Assembly (NCBI GenBank): GCA_000231825.2
Contig: JH720300.1
Span: 1,551,928 to 1,615,927, forward strand
Direction: 5' to 3'
From: Tetrahymena elliotti 4EA
Taxonomy: Eukaryota > Ciliophora > Oligohymenophorea > Hymenostomatida > Tetrahymenidae
Length of the DNA stretch: 64,000 nt
In this document: positions 49,986 through 62,992 of the stretch, in pieces
Position numbering within the stretch: position 1 is the stretch's first letter
Layout of the letters: every line of letters begins with the position of its first letter
The notes under the pieces: model-generated
The model's database searches: none
Seen by the model: the letters and a program-made list of their open reading frames with translations, nothing else
Told to the model about the DNA's origin: nothing
Position numbers and translations under genes: made by a program

Positions 49986-52900
49986 ATGAGTTTATTTAGA
50001 AGTGAAGATATGGAATATTGCCGTATCGTTTTACCTCGTGAAAGTGCTTGGGAAACGTTAAATGAGTTGGGAAAGAGTGATTGCATCCACTAAGTTGACA
50101 CAGACTCTCATCTCCCTAATATATCTCGTCCTTTTCACAATCAAATTAAGAGATGTGACGAAATCGAATTTATGTTGAGCGAAATAAAATAATACATTTA
50201 CAAATATGAAGGTATCATTATCAAATCCAATGATATCAAAGAATTAGTTGAAGTGGTATTCCCTAAAGTCCTCGATACTAGATAAAGAGCAGGAAAGACA
50301 TACTTTGAAGAAATTGAAAATGATGTCATTTAGAAATTTAATAACTTGAAAGACCAAGTTTAGAATTTAGAAAACATTTCTGAAAAGCAAAAGTAGCTTG
50401 AAGAATACAAACAAGTTCTTAATAATGCCTAATCCATACTTGGTGAAGCATTCTTCATGGGATAACAAAGGTAAAAATATATGTTAAATTTGAATGAATA
50501 AGCCTAATTATCAAACAAAGTAGATAGATGTTTATTGAAAAAATAAAAAACAACAAAATATGACATAAAAAAAAGTGTTAAAAAATGGATTTTTTGCAAA
50601 CTAAAAGCTCTTAAAGATAAACAAATTTTAGCATCATTGAATTAACTTGACGCTATTGACCAAAACAAAGAGTATTCGTGAGTGGGTTATATTGTTTTGA
50701 AACAATTATTCAAATATAAAAGATTCTTTACTCTTAGATAAAAATAGGGAGTGATAATAATAATATTAAAAAAACAAAGAGTAGAATTTATCTATCAACG
50801 AAAATTTATTTTTTTTAAGAATAAGGAGTTAATCATTTCTTTTTAATTAGTATTGCTTGTTCGAAAATTTAGATATTAAGTTCTTTTCTTACAATAAGTA
50901 AAATGAATGCTTTTAAGTATATTCAAAAATTAATTTTGATCAGAATTAAACTATTGATACAATCGATTTATCTATATATCCAACCACCTTCAAATAAGCA
51001 AACAATTTTATAGATATATAAATAAATAAATAAATAAAAAATAGACAGCTCAATCCACATTTTAAATAGGCTAAAAATAAGCAAATTATAATTACTCTCT
51101 AATTTATTAAAAAAACAAAATTAGTATTTTTTTAAATCAATTAGCTTTAACTTATTTTAAATATAATTCATAGTGGTTTTGTTGATGATAGAGTTGATAT
51201 CCATGGTAAGGGTTTAGATGAAATCAGAAATGATTTTAACTTGAACAAGATTAGTGGTATTATTGACACTAATGATACTATTAGATTCTAAAAAGTTATA
51301 TTTAGAATTACTAAGGGTAATTGCTTTATTGCTTTTAAGGAGGCTGAAGATTTGTATGCATTGGTAATTATTATATAAGAATACTTATTGCTTTTATACA
51401 AGTTTAATTTCAAATAAAAAAAATAGATAAATCATAATTTGATTATAATTGACACTTGTCAATAGTCAAAAATTGATTATTAAATTTCTAGCCACAAGTT
51501 TTAATTTATTTTTTTTCTTACACAAACTGTATGAAATCTTTTGAAGTTAAAATTAACTCTCTTTTCTAATAAAAATCTGTTCATAAACAAACAATCCCAT
51601 ATATTCTATTCAAATAAACATATCTTTCTAATAAAAACTAGAATTAAAAAAGCAGAAGTGTCTTCGTTTTGATGTTCCCTGGTAACAGAAATGGTTTAGT
51701 TTATTAGAAAGCTTCTAGAATTTGTGAATCATTTAATGCAAACAGATTCTAATGTCCTTCTAACTAGGAAGAATTTGTTACTAAAAGAGCTGAAATCGAC
51801 CGCCAAATCATTGAAGGAAAATAAGTAAAAATTCTATTGTTGTTTTCCAAGATGTTTTAATTCATCAAATTTTCTTAATATTTATTAGATTATCAGCTTA
51901 ACCAGAAAAAATTTAATAGCCTACCTTGAAGAATTTACTCAAATTAAGCACAATGCTGGGTGTTCTTACATTGAATATTTATATTGCTATGTTGCCAAAG
52001 AAAAAAGTATTTATTAAGCTATGAACTGTTTGAGAATCTCAGGATCTGTCTTAGTTGGTAAACATCATTAACAACATAACTTAATTCATAAAAAATTATT
52101 TGAAATCTTTAGAAAATTTAATATTAATTTATATAAATTTTATCAACAGGTTTCTGCTGGGTTCCTACTGAAAAGGTTCCAGAAGCACAAAATGCTTTGG
52201 CTTCATTAGCTAATAAATTTTCTAATTTACCAAGCAGCACATTGAAAGTTATTTCTGCTGGAGATTAAAAGCCCCCTACTTATTTCAAGCTTAATGATTT
52301 TAAATAAGTTTTCCAAACAATTGTTGACACTTATGGTGTACCAAGATATAAAGAAGTTAATCCTGGTTTATTCACAATTGTAACTTTCCCTTTCTTATTT
52401 GGTGTCATGTTTGGTGATATTGGTCATGGTGGTCTACTTTTAATTTTTGGTTTGTACCTTCTATTCTTCAAGGACTCTATCCTTAAAGATAAGTTCAGTT
52501 CCATTAAAGGACTTATTCCTGCTAGATATCTTATTGTTTTGATGGGATTTTTCGCTCTTTTCTGTGGTTTTATTTACAACGATTTCATTTCTCTGAGAAT
52601 TGATCTTTTTGGGTCATGCTTTGTTACCAAAGAAAGAACTGTCATTGTTGATGGTAAATAAGAAGTCGAAGAATATGTTGTTCCTAAATCAAAAGACTGC
52701 ACATATCCTTTTGGTAATTAAACTTTTAAAAATTAAATATTTGTTTTGATTAAAAATAATTCTAACAAAAAAGGTATTGATCCTATATGGGGTAAAACTT
52801 CTAATGAATTATCATTCATTAATAGTTTTAAAATGAAATTGGCTGTTATTTTTGCTATTACTTAGATGTGCTTAGGTATTACAATGAAAGCATTTAACTC

Positions 52901-54043
52901 TGTTTACTTCAAGAAATGGGTTGATTTCTTCTTTGAATTTGTTCCATAAATTTTATTCATGGGTTTAATGTTTGGTTATATGGATTATCTCATTTTAGCA
53001 AAGTGGAATATTGACTATACTGATGGAGAATACAATCTTGGTAAAGATGAAAAAGTACCATCTATCATTACTACCATGATTGATATGGCTTTAACTCTTG
53101 GTAGTGTCAAGAGCGAAAATGGTTCTATTATTTCCAACTAAAGTTCAATCTAAACAGCTATATTAGGTATTCTTTAACTAACAAACAACAAAAGCAAAAT
53201 TAATAATTTATTATTTATAAAAACTTAGCCATCTCATTAATTTGTGTTCCTCTTATGCTTTTCCCTAAGCCAATTATTTTACATCTTTAAAATAAGAGAA
53301 AGCAAAGATAAAGCTAAATTGCTGATGATCACTCTCAACAACACCTCTTACATGGATAAGTAATTGACAATTTTCAGCTCAAAAAGACTTAATAAAAACA
53401 ACAATTAATTAACAAAATAGTAGGATGAAGATGACTTAGCTAGAGATTTAGAAAAGGCTCAATTAAAATTATTACATAGCGGTATTGATTCCTCAAAATA
53501 AGCTGGTGGTCATGGTGAACATGAAGAATTTGGCGAAATATTTGTTCACTAAATTATTGAAACAATTGAATTCATTTTAGGTTCCATCTCTAACACTGCT
53601 TCATATTTACGTTTGTGGGCTCTTTCACTTGCTCACTCTCAGCTTGCTGCTGTCTTCTTTGAAAAGGCACTTAAAAGTGGTGTCGAAAGTGGTAGTATTC
53701 CAATGGTAATAATAAATCATTTTTATTTTTCAATTATAATTTATTTTATAAAATAAAAGCTTGTTATTGGTTACTTAGTCTTTGCAAAGGTTACCCTTGG
53801 TGTCTTGATGGCTATGGACGTTATGGAATGTTTCTTGCATGCTCTTAGACTTCATTGGTAACAAATAATTATTTCAAATAAATTTATAATAAATTAATTT
53901 TTTTTATTTAAAGGGTCGAATTTTAGAGCAAATTCTACAAAGCTGATGGCTACCCCTTTACACCTTACAGTTTTGTAAATGCTATTTAAGCTTCTGTTCC
54001 TTCTGAAGAAGCAGAAGCCGAAGCTGCTAAAAAAAAGAATTGA
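49986..54043 (+). CDS. V-type H+-ATPase V0 subunit a (100-kDa)
   Basis: This is the proton-path subunit of the vacuolar ATPase, in the membrane V0 sector of vacuoles, contractile vacuole and endolysosomes. The start ATG 49986 gives the family opening [14 protein letters not shown]. The N-terminal cytoplasmic half follows (residues to about 400: FFMGQQSGFVDD across a ~700-nt intron, then [12 protein letters not shown]). The membrane half has the hallmark [32 protein letters not shown] and [10 protein letters not shown], then [20 protein letters not shown], which carries the essential Arg of the proton half-channel (the R735-equivalent, in [11 protein letters not shown]). The C-terminus has [24 protein letters not shown], cut by an intron at the Trp. 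It ends with an Ala/Glu/Lys tail and TGA 54041-54043. About nine introns are inferred. It appears intact and functional. Confidence 0.93.
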
Positions 54044-54964
54044 AAAAGCTTCATAATTGATCAAGTTGATTTTTGTTTTAATTTCAAAAGCATTCAAAAT
54101 GTTTTTATTAATTCGTTTCATCTTATAAAAAGCAAAAATTAAGTTTAAAAATACTATTGCTTAGTAACAAATTTGTTTATGTTTTTATTTCATCTTAAAA
54201 TAATTATTATTCTAAATTAATAAAAATTATTTTCCATATCAATTTATCTAAAAATAACTCTAATTAATTGCTTTGCAAGCTATTTTATGTTTCCAAAATC
54301 TGTAATTTTTAATATTAAAAGTTGACTTCTCAAATAAAAATCAGCAATTTTTTATCAAAATACCCTTTTCTTCCTAATATCATAATATCATGTGATGATA
54401 ATAGCCAATATTTTACAACTAAATTAGCCTATGAAAAATTAATTTGTTGAATTATGACAAATTTTTATAAATATATCATAAATAGTTCGAGAATTATAAA
54501 AATAATTCAATATTGGCCAAAAAAAACATATAAACATTTTCAAATCAAATCAAAAATTTTTAATTGTTTCTTAAAAAAAACTTTTCATAAATAAATCTTG
54601 ATTTAATAAAAAATAAAAAACTAAATTTTAATTTTATTAATAAATAATTCCTTAATAACCAATAACCATTTTATTATCTCTAATTAAAAGAAGATACCAT
54701 AACTAAACAATTTTCAAATTTAACAGTTTAAAAAGGATTGAGTTTCATATAATTTCTCTAATTTAATGGGAGTCCAGCTTTTTAGTATTTAGTTTTTATA
54801 TTTTTTCAATTTTTATTTCCAAAAAATTTTTGTTTTCTTTTTAATTGATAAATCAAGACTTACAAAAGTTAATAGATTTTAAATGTCGAATTTTATTTAA
54901 GAAAATATTTTCTTTTACGAACAAAATTGTGATAAATTATTTAATAATAGTTAATATGAAATAC
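54044..54964. other. Convergent 3' intergenic region
   Basis: AT-rich spacer between the V-ATPase and TPR genes. Only A/T tracts are seen and no gene is recognised. Confidence 0.5.
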
Positions 54965-57064
54965 TCATTTTTTCAAAGCTAATAAATACTTGTATTGAGT
55001 TAATGCAAATTCATTATTCATATTTTTGTACATTAGTTGTTAAAAATAAATGATTCCCTCATCTATTTTATTTTACTCTTAAAAGAGAGATGAAAGGGCT
55101 TAGTAGGCTGGTTCATAGCTTTCAGTTATTTCTATTAGATTTTTGTAATAAAAAATTGCCTTTTCTGATTAATTTTCTTTCTAAAAATAATGAGCAAGTT
55201 TTTTTACTACTGTAACATCGTAAGGATCTATTTTGTAATATTTTTCATATATTTCTATTGAAGATTTTTCATCGTTTTAATTTTAGTAAATTTCTGCTAG
55301 AAGTAAATAAGATTCTTAATAATTAGCATCTTAATTAATACTTTTCTTCAATATGCTCATAGCCTCTTCTACTTAATTCATTTTTATCAAACACTATGCT
55401 AAATTCTTATACAAAGATGCTATTGGATTAACTGTGATAGCTTTTTTATAAAAATGAGAGCATTTTTCATAATCTCCTTACTATTCATAGGATTATGCTA
55501 AAGCAAATAATGCTTATGGATCATAGGGATTTTATGTAAGGACATTTAAAAAGAAATCAGAAGCTTTTTCGTAATTGCCATCATCTTAAAGTAAAAAGCC
55601 TGCAATTTTATTACAAATAAGTGATCTTCTGTGAAAACTTAAACACTATTTGCTATACTTAGTTGCGTATTGAATATTTCTTTAGTCATAATATAACTAA
55701 GATAAATTCTCCCAAGCAATTTAGTTATGAGGATCTAAACTTAGAACTTTTTAGTACCAAATCTCTGTTTCATTAAAATCCTAAATATCTTTATAGCACT
55801 ATGCAATTTATAAAGTCAAATTGTAATTTTTTATTTGTTTTTTATGCAATTACTTATACCAAGAAATAGCCTCTTAGTAATTCTTAATTTTGTAATTTAA
55901 ATCTCCTAACTTAAGAATGTAGTTGCCACAGCTGTTATCGGAATAACTTTTAATTTCTATTAAATTCTTAAGCCAAAATATTTAATCTTATATGTTGTTC
56001 ATTTTTTCATAAATGTTAATTATAGCTATGATAGCTTTCTCATCTTTTTGATTAATTTTTATTATTTATTTATAGAAAATTAAAGCATCCTCATACTGCT
56101 GTTTGTTTACATAAATTTAAGCCAACATACTTGCAATCTTTTAATTTGTTGTATCTAATTAAAGTATCTTTTTATAGTATTAAATTTGCTGATCTTCTTG
56201 TTATTCTTATTAAATTAAGCTCGAACAAATTTTATAATTAATTAGAGCTTCATACTTCTAATCCATTTTATTGTAAACATCACCAAGAGTACACATAGCC
56301 AATCCATAATTAGGATCTATGTCTAAACATAATTTCAAAAATTGAATAGCTTGATAGTATTCTTTCCTATCAAAATGAACAAGACCCATTTTGAATAAAC
56401 ATTCTTTATTAGACCTATTTATTTCAATACATTTCATGTAATAATATGATGCTTTTTCTTAGTAGTTTTCTTCTTTTTCTGTATAAATTAAATTTCCTAA
56501 ATAGAATAAAGCACCTTGGTTTTTCTCATTCTATTTAAGAGATTTTTTAAAGTAAATTTTTGCACTTTTATAATCATTCAATTAAAAACTACTTAAACCA
56601 GTATAATATAAAGCAAATTCGTTATCCTCATCTAAATTTAAACTTTTTTAAAAGTTAGAAAATGCATTCTCATAATCTGTAATCATCATTTAAGAATAAC
56701 CAAGAGAATTCCAATATTTTAATTTATCTGGAAATTTTTAAGATAGGAAACTGTAAATCTTAATAGCTTATTGAGTATCATTTTTTTTCAAAGATTCTTA
56801 ACCTAATTAATCCAAATCTTATTCAGTCAGAATAGTATCATTGAAGTTTTTCATATTTTCAAATTAATATATTTCTTTTAAAATCAAATCATTTTAAATT
56901 TAAGATTAGTTACTCAAGACATTGAATAAAATAAATACAGTTATTACCATTATTAAACCTAGAACAGCTTTAGATTTTAGATATTTATTCCTCATTTTAG
57001 TTTCTACATTTTAATTGCAATAGTTAGTAATTTAATATAAATTTTGTAATGGATCAATTTTCAT
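54965..57064 (-). CDS. Membrane-anchored tetratricopeptide-repeat protein (699 aa)
   Basis: This is a single-exon gene of exactly 700 codons from ATG 57062-57064 to TGA 54965-54967. A short N-terminus is followed by one hydrophobic segment (residues about 32-51, AVLGLIMVITVFILFNVL), a likely signal anchor. The remaining ~600 residues are TPR helical pairs with the typical W-x-x-L-G-x-x-Y...A...Y/F...A pattern, for example YWNSLGYSQMMITDYENAF, GALFYLGNLIYTEKE, AMCTLGDVYNKMDQKYEAL, AWENLSQLYYDQRNIQYA and ALFALAQSYEQQGDYEKC. I count at least twelve repeats. TPR solenoids bind other proteins; no catalytic domain such as OGT is attached. The partner and the side of the membrane are unknown. Confidence 0.82.
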
Positions 57065-57841
57065 TCTATTAAAAACTTTTAAGAAAATACCCTATTAAGT
57101 ATCTTCATACTCAAAGTTGTTGGCAGAGAAAGATATCATCTCTAAAAGAATTAAAAACTTTTAATCGAAATGGTTCTGGAGATTATATTTGGGATACTAA
57201 AGAAAATTGATTACTTCAAATCAAAGTTATTACTAATTTTTTTATTTAAGATTATTATGTTACTTTTCTAGATAGAAAATTAATATCAAAAAATAATCCA
57301 TTCTTAATTTAATTTTTGACAAACATCATTCAATTCTATTACCATTAGTATTCTTAAATCCTTTAAATACTCAACAAGTTTTTTAATTTTAATTATAAAT
57401 GTGATTATCATCAAAAAATTTGAAGGATTCGATGTGGATTTATAATTTATTGATATGTGGACCAGGATTAGATTTAATATCAAGATCTAATTATAACTCA
57501 TTTAATTTTGAAGTTTTAAAATATTTAATAATTTTGATACATATTTATCATAATGATGATTAATAAAATAAAAAGCCATTTCTTTTAGGTGCTATAATGA
57601 TTAAATTTTTGGTGAAGAAAGGATATAATAGAAATTTTACAAATAAAAAACTATTCGAAACAAACTTAGAGGTTTGAAAGTGAAATTTTTAGGAAATAAA
57701 AGTTTAAAAATAAAGAAATAATCAATTTAAGAATTTAAGAAATGATTCAATGAAAATTTATTTATGATTTACAGTTTTTAACAAAAAAAAAACTTTATAA
57801 TAAGTAATTACATCAAATATCGTCAATCAGAAAATAAATTT
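57065..57841. other. Intergenic upstream of the TPR gene
   Basis: AT-rich spacer between the TPR gene start and the 3' end of the LVIVD gene, both on the minus strand. No gene or structured element is seen. Confidence 0.45.
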
Positions 57842-60800
57842 TCAATATTGATTAATATTTATTTCAGATTTACTTTGCTATCTTCTGCTGCTTTATGCTT
57901 ATGAGTGTTTATCCTCTTCATCAGAAAATTTGATAAGCTGATCATCTTTTTCATAATTCTGTTTTACCATTTCTTAGCCTGCTGTTGTAAAAATGGTTTA
58001 CATTTTATGAGTTCCTTTCATATTTATTTAAGATTTTCTTTGCTTTCTGCTGCTGATATCTTCTTAAGAGTATTTATCTTCTTCATCAGAAAATATAATA
58101 ACCTGGTCATCTTTTTCAAGATTTTATTTTACCATATCTTAACTAACTGTTGTAAAAATGCTTTATATTTTATGAGTTCCTTTAATCTTGATGAGACTGT
58201 CTATTTTTTAACCCTTTTTTTTTTAAACTTTACTTTTCACATTTGACTTTTTTAATGATATAGATTATCTATAATGGGTAAATTAAATTATGTCTTTTTC
58301 TACATTGAGCATAAATGATCTAATATCATAGTTTTAGACAGTTGTTATTTTAATTAGCAGATCTTCTGCATTTGCAAATTCAGGAGTTCCTTTTAAAATA
58401 ATCAGCCCTGGCATAGTTTCTAACTGAAGCCAATTAGGTAGTTGTATATTTCCTTTTGGTCCATACGGTTTATAATCAACACCAAAAATTTTTTCTAGAC
58501 ACTAAAAAGTACCAGGATTATACCTTAAAGCTACCAGAGAATTGATTTCATGATACTCAATACATATACTTTCTCCTGTACTAGGAAAGAAAGAATTAGG
58601 GAGTTTGTTGAATACTCCAGCAGCTTAAGAAAACATAAATTATTCGATTAAATGTAAGTTAATATCTTTACTTTCATAAATTTCATCATAAATTTTTTCT
58701 TTTTTTGAATTGATTAAATTAATATCTGTATTTTCTAATTATTGTAATTCTTTATCAATCTAGATATCTAGCAATTTTAGTGCCTTTGATAATCTTAAGT
58801 AATAGAAAGAAAAATCAGGGAAAATAATAGCATTACCAAACTAATCTAATTCTTCAGTTGATTTTATATTAACCAAATGTTTGTACCAGTCATTTTTGGT
58901 GAGGTGTGGGTTAGTAGCTAATGAATAATACTTCAAAAAATCAAAAACAATTTAACTTTTTTTATCAAATTTAATTAGTTTTATAGCTAATTAATATTTT
59001 AGGCATTATTCCAATACACTGTTATATTTGGTAAGCTCATCTCTATAAGTTCGTGTTGATGTAGGTTAGTTGTTAAATTTAAATTTAAAGTCATGTTCAA
59101 TCAAATGATCTAAGAATAAATTGTAGTTCAAAGAGCCATTAGGTTTCAAATAAAGTTTTTCAAACTAAGATTATCTGTCTGATTTAGAAAAAATTTAAAG
59201 TCTTTTTTTATAGTTTGAAGCTATGGAATTTAGATTAATTGAAACTAATTCTTAAAAATAGTTGATTCCTTTATTGATTGTGGTATTTATTTTCATTAAT
59301 TTGGTTATTTTCTTTTTTTATGTTCTTTCACTTTTTTTTTATACAACTGATTATCTACGACTAGGCTAAGAATTAAGTGATTTAAGTTACTTTTATTCTT
59401 GTGCTTTTATTTTTTAAAGTTTTTTTTTCATTCTATCCATTATCTCTATAGAAGCTGCAACTTCATTTAAAATTAAAGGAATTTTTAAGATGAAATTTTA
59501 ATTTGGTTTACAAGAAACTCTGCTGTACATATTTCTTTTCCTATAAAATATATTATATAAATCTCCTCTAAATTTGTATAAGCCGATTACTCCTGTTATA
59601 GGCCCTACAATAGTTACTATTAATTGCATAAGTAGAGTTAGTGGTAGTTTAGTTACATGAATTACAAAAGTCTAGCTAGAAGTTGTATATCCATCAGAAC
59701 CTTCTACTTATATTTCTAAGCTAGTTTAAAATGAACTTTTAGGAGGTATTCCATAAAATTTGTTTAGCTAGCTATCGAATTGAAGCCAGTCGGAGCTATC
59801 CAATTCAACAAAATCTCCACCTTTAGATTTAAAAACATTATATTATACTTTTGATTTGATATCAGGAATAATGAATGTTAGTGGATCAATTCCAAAGCTA
59901 AATTCAGTATCAATTTCAATGTAATCTGAAAACTAATTCTACAATTATTTATCTGGATTTTAATAAATACTTTACTTTTCAATTAAAAAAGGAATTGAAA
60001 ATGCATAGTCATTTTTAACAATAGGGTAATTCATAGAGTCAGTGACCGTTATTGCTACTGTAATGTCTCTATAGTTTGTTGGTGATAAAGGAAATATAAT
60101 TACCTTATTTTCTAAAAACGAGTTTACATTCCCTTATCTTCCACTTACTATGATTAAATTTAAGTCTGGATTTACTTAAATGTTTAAAGAGTCTTTGTTT
60201 GAATAAATAAATTTTCCCGAAAATTTAGGAATTTCAATTTAAATACTCACCACAGGGGCTGTTGTTTAAATGAAAGATTTTGTTGAACCATCAACTACTA
60301 AATTAAGTGATGGATAAACCAAGAAATAGACAGGGGTATTTGAAATTGAATTTAGTAATGTGTACTTTAACTGTTCACTTAACTTTTTGTTAAAATCTTG
60401 CTGTTCTTGAGTTTCGCTTGGAAAAAGTGTATCATTTCTCAATTCAATGAACTAAAGGCTGTTAAAGGAAAGATCAGCAGGAACTAATCTATTTTCATCT
60501 ATCACACCATCTTGTTAAAATTATTAATAAATTGATTCTGCCTATTCTATGGTTGTTTTGAATCCTTCGATATTATATAAAAAGTCAAATTTAGTAAGGG
60601 GTCTTATTGTATTTAGTATTAGAGTGTTTAAGAGAGGTTTCTTTATATTAGTTGGGTCTACTGCAGCATTAGTTAATTGTATCGTGGCTGATAATTCTAC
60701 TGGGTCATATACTACCCATGATGGTAAAGGTATTTCATGCTAATATTAAATAAATTTTAACTCATTCACAACTAAATCTAAAGGTTGATAGAGAAAGCAT

Positions 60801-62992
60801 AAATTAAATTTAACAGTTTATCCAACTAAAAATTTGAAATTATCTGGATCATCAATAATATTAAAGAGCATTTCTCCTGTTTCTGAATATCCTAATACTT
60901 CTAAGTAATCTGTGTGTAGTTGCGCTGGAATTGCAAGAGGAAGCTATGTCATTTCAATATTATTATTTATAAATAATTTCCCGAAGTCTTGAGTAGAGCA
61001 AGAAAAAAACCCATTTTGCTCCCCATACTAATAACTCGAAACAATAAAAGGATTTTTATTATCAGATATATCAATCAGATGGATCATTCCTTATTGCAAT
61101 GTTGCTACTATAACAGTTTACTCATTCTGTAAGAACGTAATATCATTTGTCCAACCTTCTATATTAAGTTATGAAAATTAAACGAGCTATGGTAATTTAG
61201 TTTGATCCATAATATATAGTCCTCCAAGTCCATCTACAAGATAATATTAGTAGCTAAATACCAAAGACTTATAAACTTATTCTGCTCCAGTAGAATTTAT
61301 ATAATTTACCATATGAATATTTTTAAAATCTTAAATATCTAGTACAAAATAGCCATAGCTTCTACATGCGCCAACAAAGTACTTTGAATCAGAAGAAATC
61401 ATAACTCCTGTTGTGAACCCTTTCATGTAGGGTAGAAATTCCCAAATCGCTAGAATAAAAAAATTTTTTATTTCTTGAATATCCACAAAAACAATAATCC
61501 TATTCATAGAAACACTAACAAAAGTATTGTCCATATTATAATCTATATCTTTAATATAGCTAGTTACAGGTATTCCTAGAGGTACTTTCTAAATTACTTT
61601 TATGTCTTAATAATTTGAAATGTCTAACACAGCCATAAAATTGACTCCATCATTCATCGATGTTAGCAAAACTGAATATTTATTTAAAGCGTAAAATACA
61701 TCAATGCTTGCATTTTAACCAGGCGGCTTGTACTAGCTTTAGATAACCTTTAAATCTACTGGATCTCTTGTATCAACAAACCAAAGGCCATCTGTATTAA
61801 AGGCTCCAATGAAAACTTATCTGTAGGGATCATAGTCACATCTCCAATAATATTTTGTAGTTGATTAATCAAAACTTATTGAGTGATTTCCATTATACAA
61901 ACTTACATATTTATTTCCAAGTGAAGGCTTTGTCTTTCTAAAAGCCATAAAAGAAACTGAATTAGAAAAATAAAGATATTTTTAATTGGGAGATAAGACA
62001 ATTGAGTTGCCGTGATGAGAAAAATATGACCAAATGTAAGTTTATGGAGAATACTTATCAGTAATATCTATTGTATATATTCCGATAGATCTAACACCAA
62101 CGAACAAAAAATTATTGTCTTAAGAAAGACACAAAGAATAAGGGGAAGGTACAACTACCTAAGAAGGCCACCACTAGTTAAGAAAGTATGAAAAAGAGTA
62201 GGGTTTGCTATCAATAGCAGCATTTTGTACTTAGGAGAAATAAGCAAAGCTAATACCATTTCTTTAATCTAAATTAATTATATACTTTTAATCAGAAGTT
62301 ATTATCACTTTATGTGACCCTCCTTAAGTTTCTCCAGAAAAAGAACCTAAAAAAGTACCTTTTATCTACTTATCTTGCTTATTTAGAGTAAATATTCCTA
62401 AGCCTTAATAATCCTAGCAAAGCAGCAAAAACTTCTCATTATCAGATAAATATGCTCCATAAATTTACTAACTATACCAAAGTATTTATCCCATAAAAGT
62501 AGGATGATCTTTTTTAGATATATCTAATATGCGCACAAGCCCATCAACTTGTAATACATATATCGTATCTTCTACTTTGTTAATTAAGACATCAATTAAA
62601 TATACTTACTAATCGTCTTATCCTACTTAGCTAAAAGTCTTCTAAACCTAATCAAAATTATAGATTGTTAATCTGCTCTCATTTTAGATAAAAATATATC
62701 TCCCATCTTAAGTGATTGCAAATCCTTCTACATAATCTTTTGATTTTAGCTAAGCAATTATTTGATACTATTATTTTGGATCTAAGACTTTTAAACCTTC
62801 ATTTCCAGCAGAAATGAATACTAACCCAGTTACTGAGCTAACTAATATTTTAGAAAATAAGCTTTATTGGTTACTTGCTTTGACGATGTAACTATATTAT
62901 GGCGAATAGAGCCAACTTTAAGGTTATAAGCCAAATATCAGTTGAAAAGTAATTTAAAAAATGACAAAAAAGTAAAATATATTTTTGATCAT
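57842..62992 (-). CDS. LVIVD-propeller / cadherin-like type I membrane protein (1,716 aa)
   Basis: This intronless frame of exactly 1,717 codons runs from ATG 62990-62992 to TGA 57842-57844. Residues 1-20 are a signal peptide (MIKNIFYFFVIFQITFQLIF). Residues about 25-650 form beta-propeller-type repeats of the LVIVD/YncE kind (GLKVLDPK, GLVRILDISKKD, GIYTIDITDKYSPQ, GLWFVDTRDPVDLKVI, GMIHLIDISDNKNP). Residues about 650-1110 contain cadherin-like/dystroglycan-type modules, for example YNVFKSKGGDFVELDSSDWL, a GIPPKSS turn and VEGSDGYTTSSQTFVIHV. A single membrane span lies near 1115-1140 (LMQLIVTIVGPITGVIGLY), and a ~570-residue charged cytoplasmic tail ends in a 55-residue tandem duplication. 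The extracellular part suggests adhesion or surface sensing. I know this LVIVD plus cadherin-like architecture as a large ciliate family; the specific role is unknown. Confidence 0.83.
57854..58183 (-). repeat. Two tandem 165-bp repeats inside the LVIVD gene
   Basis: The last ~110 codons before the stop are two head-to-tail copies of a 55-codon unit (58019-58183 and 57854-58018). They begin KGTHKIQSIFTTVSQDMVKQ and KGTHKMQTIFTTAGQEMVKQ, and both contain an acidic FSDEEDK segment. The offset of 165 bp is exact between the shared tatgagttcc strings at 58171 and 58006. The copies differ at many synonymous and non-synonymous sites, so the duplication is not recent. Confidence 0.85.

Noticed and set aside
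57905..58246. Plus-strand 113-residue hydrophobic frame with an internal repeat
   Set aside because: It is antisense to the duplicated acidic tail of the LVIVD gene; the repeat is explained by the real gene on the minus strand.
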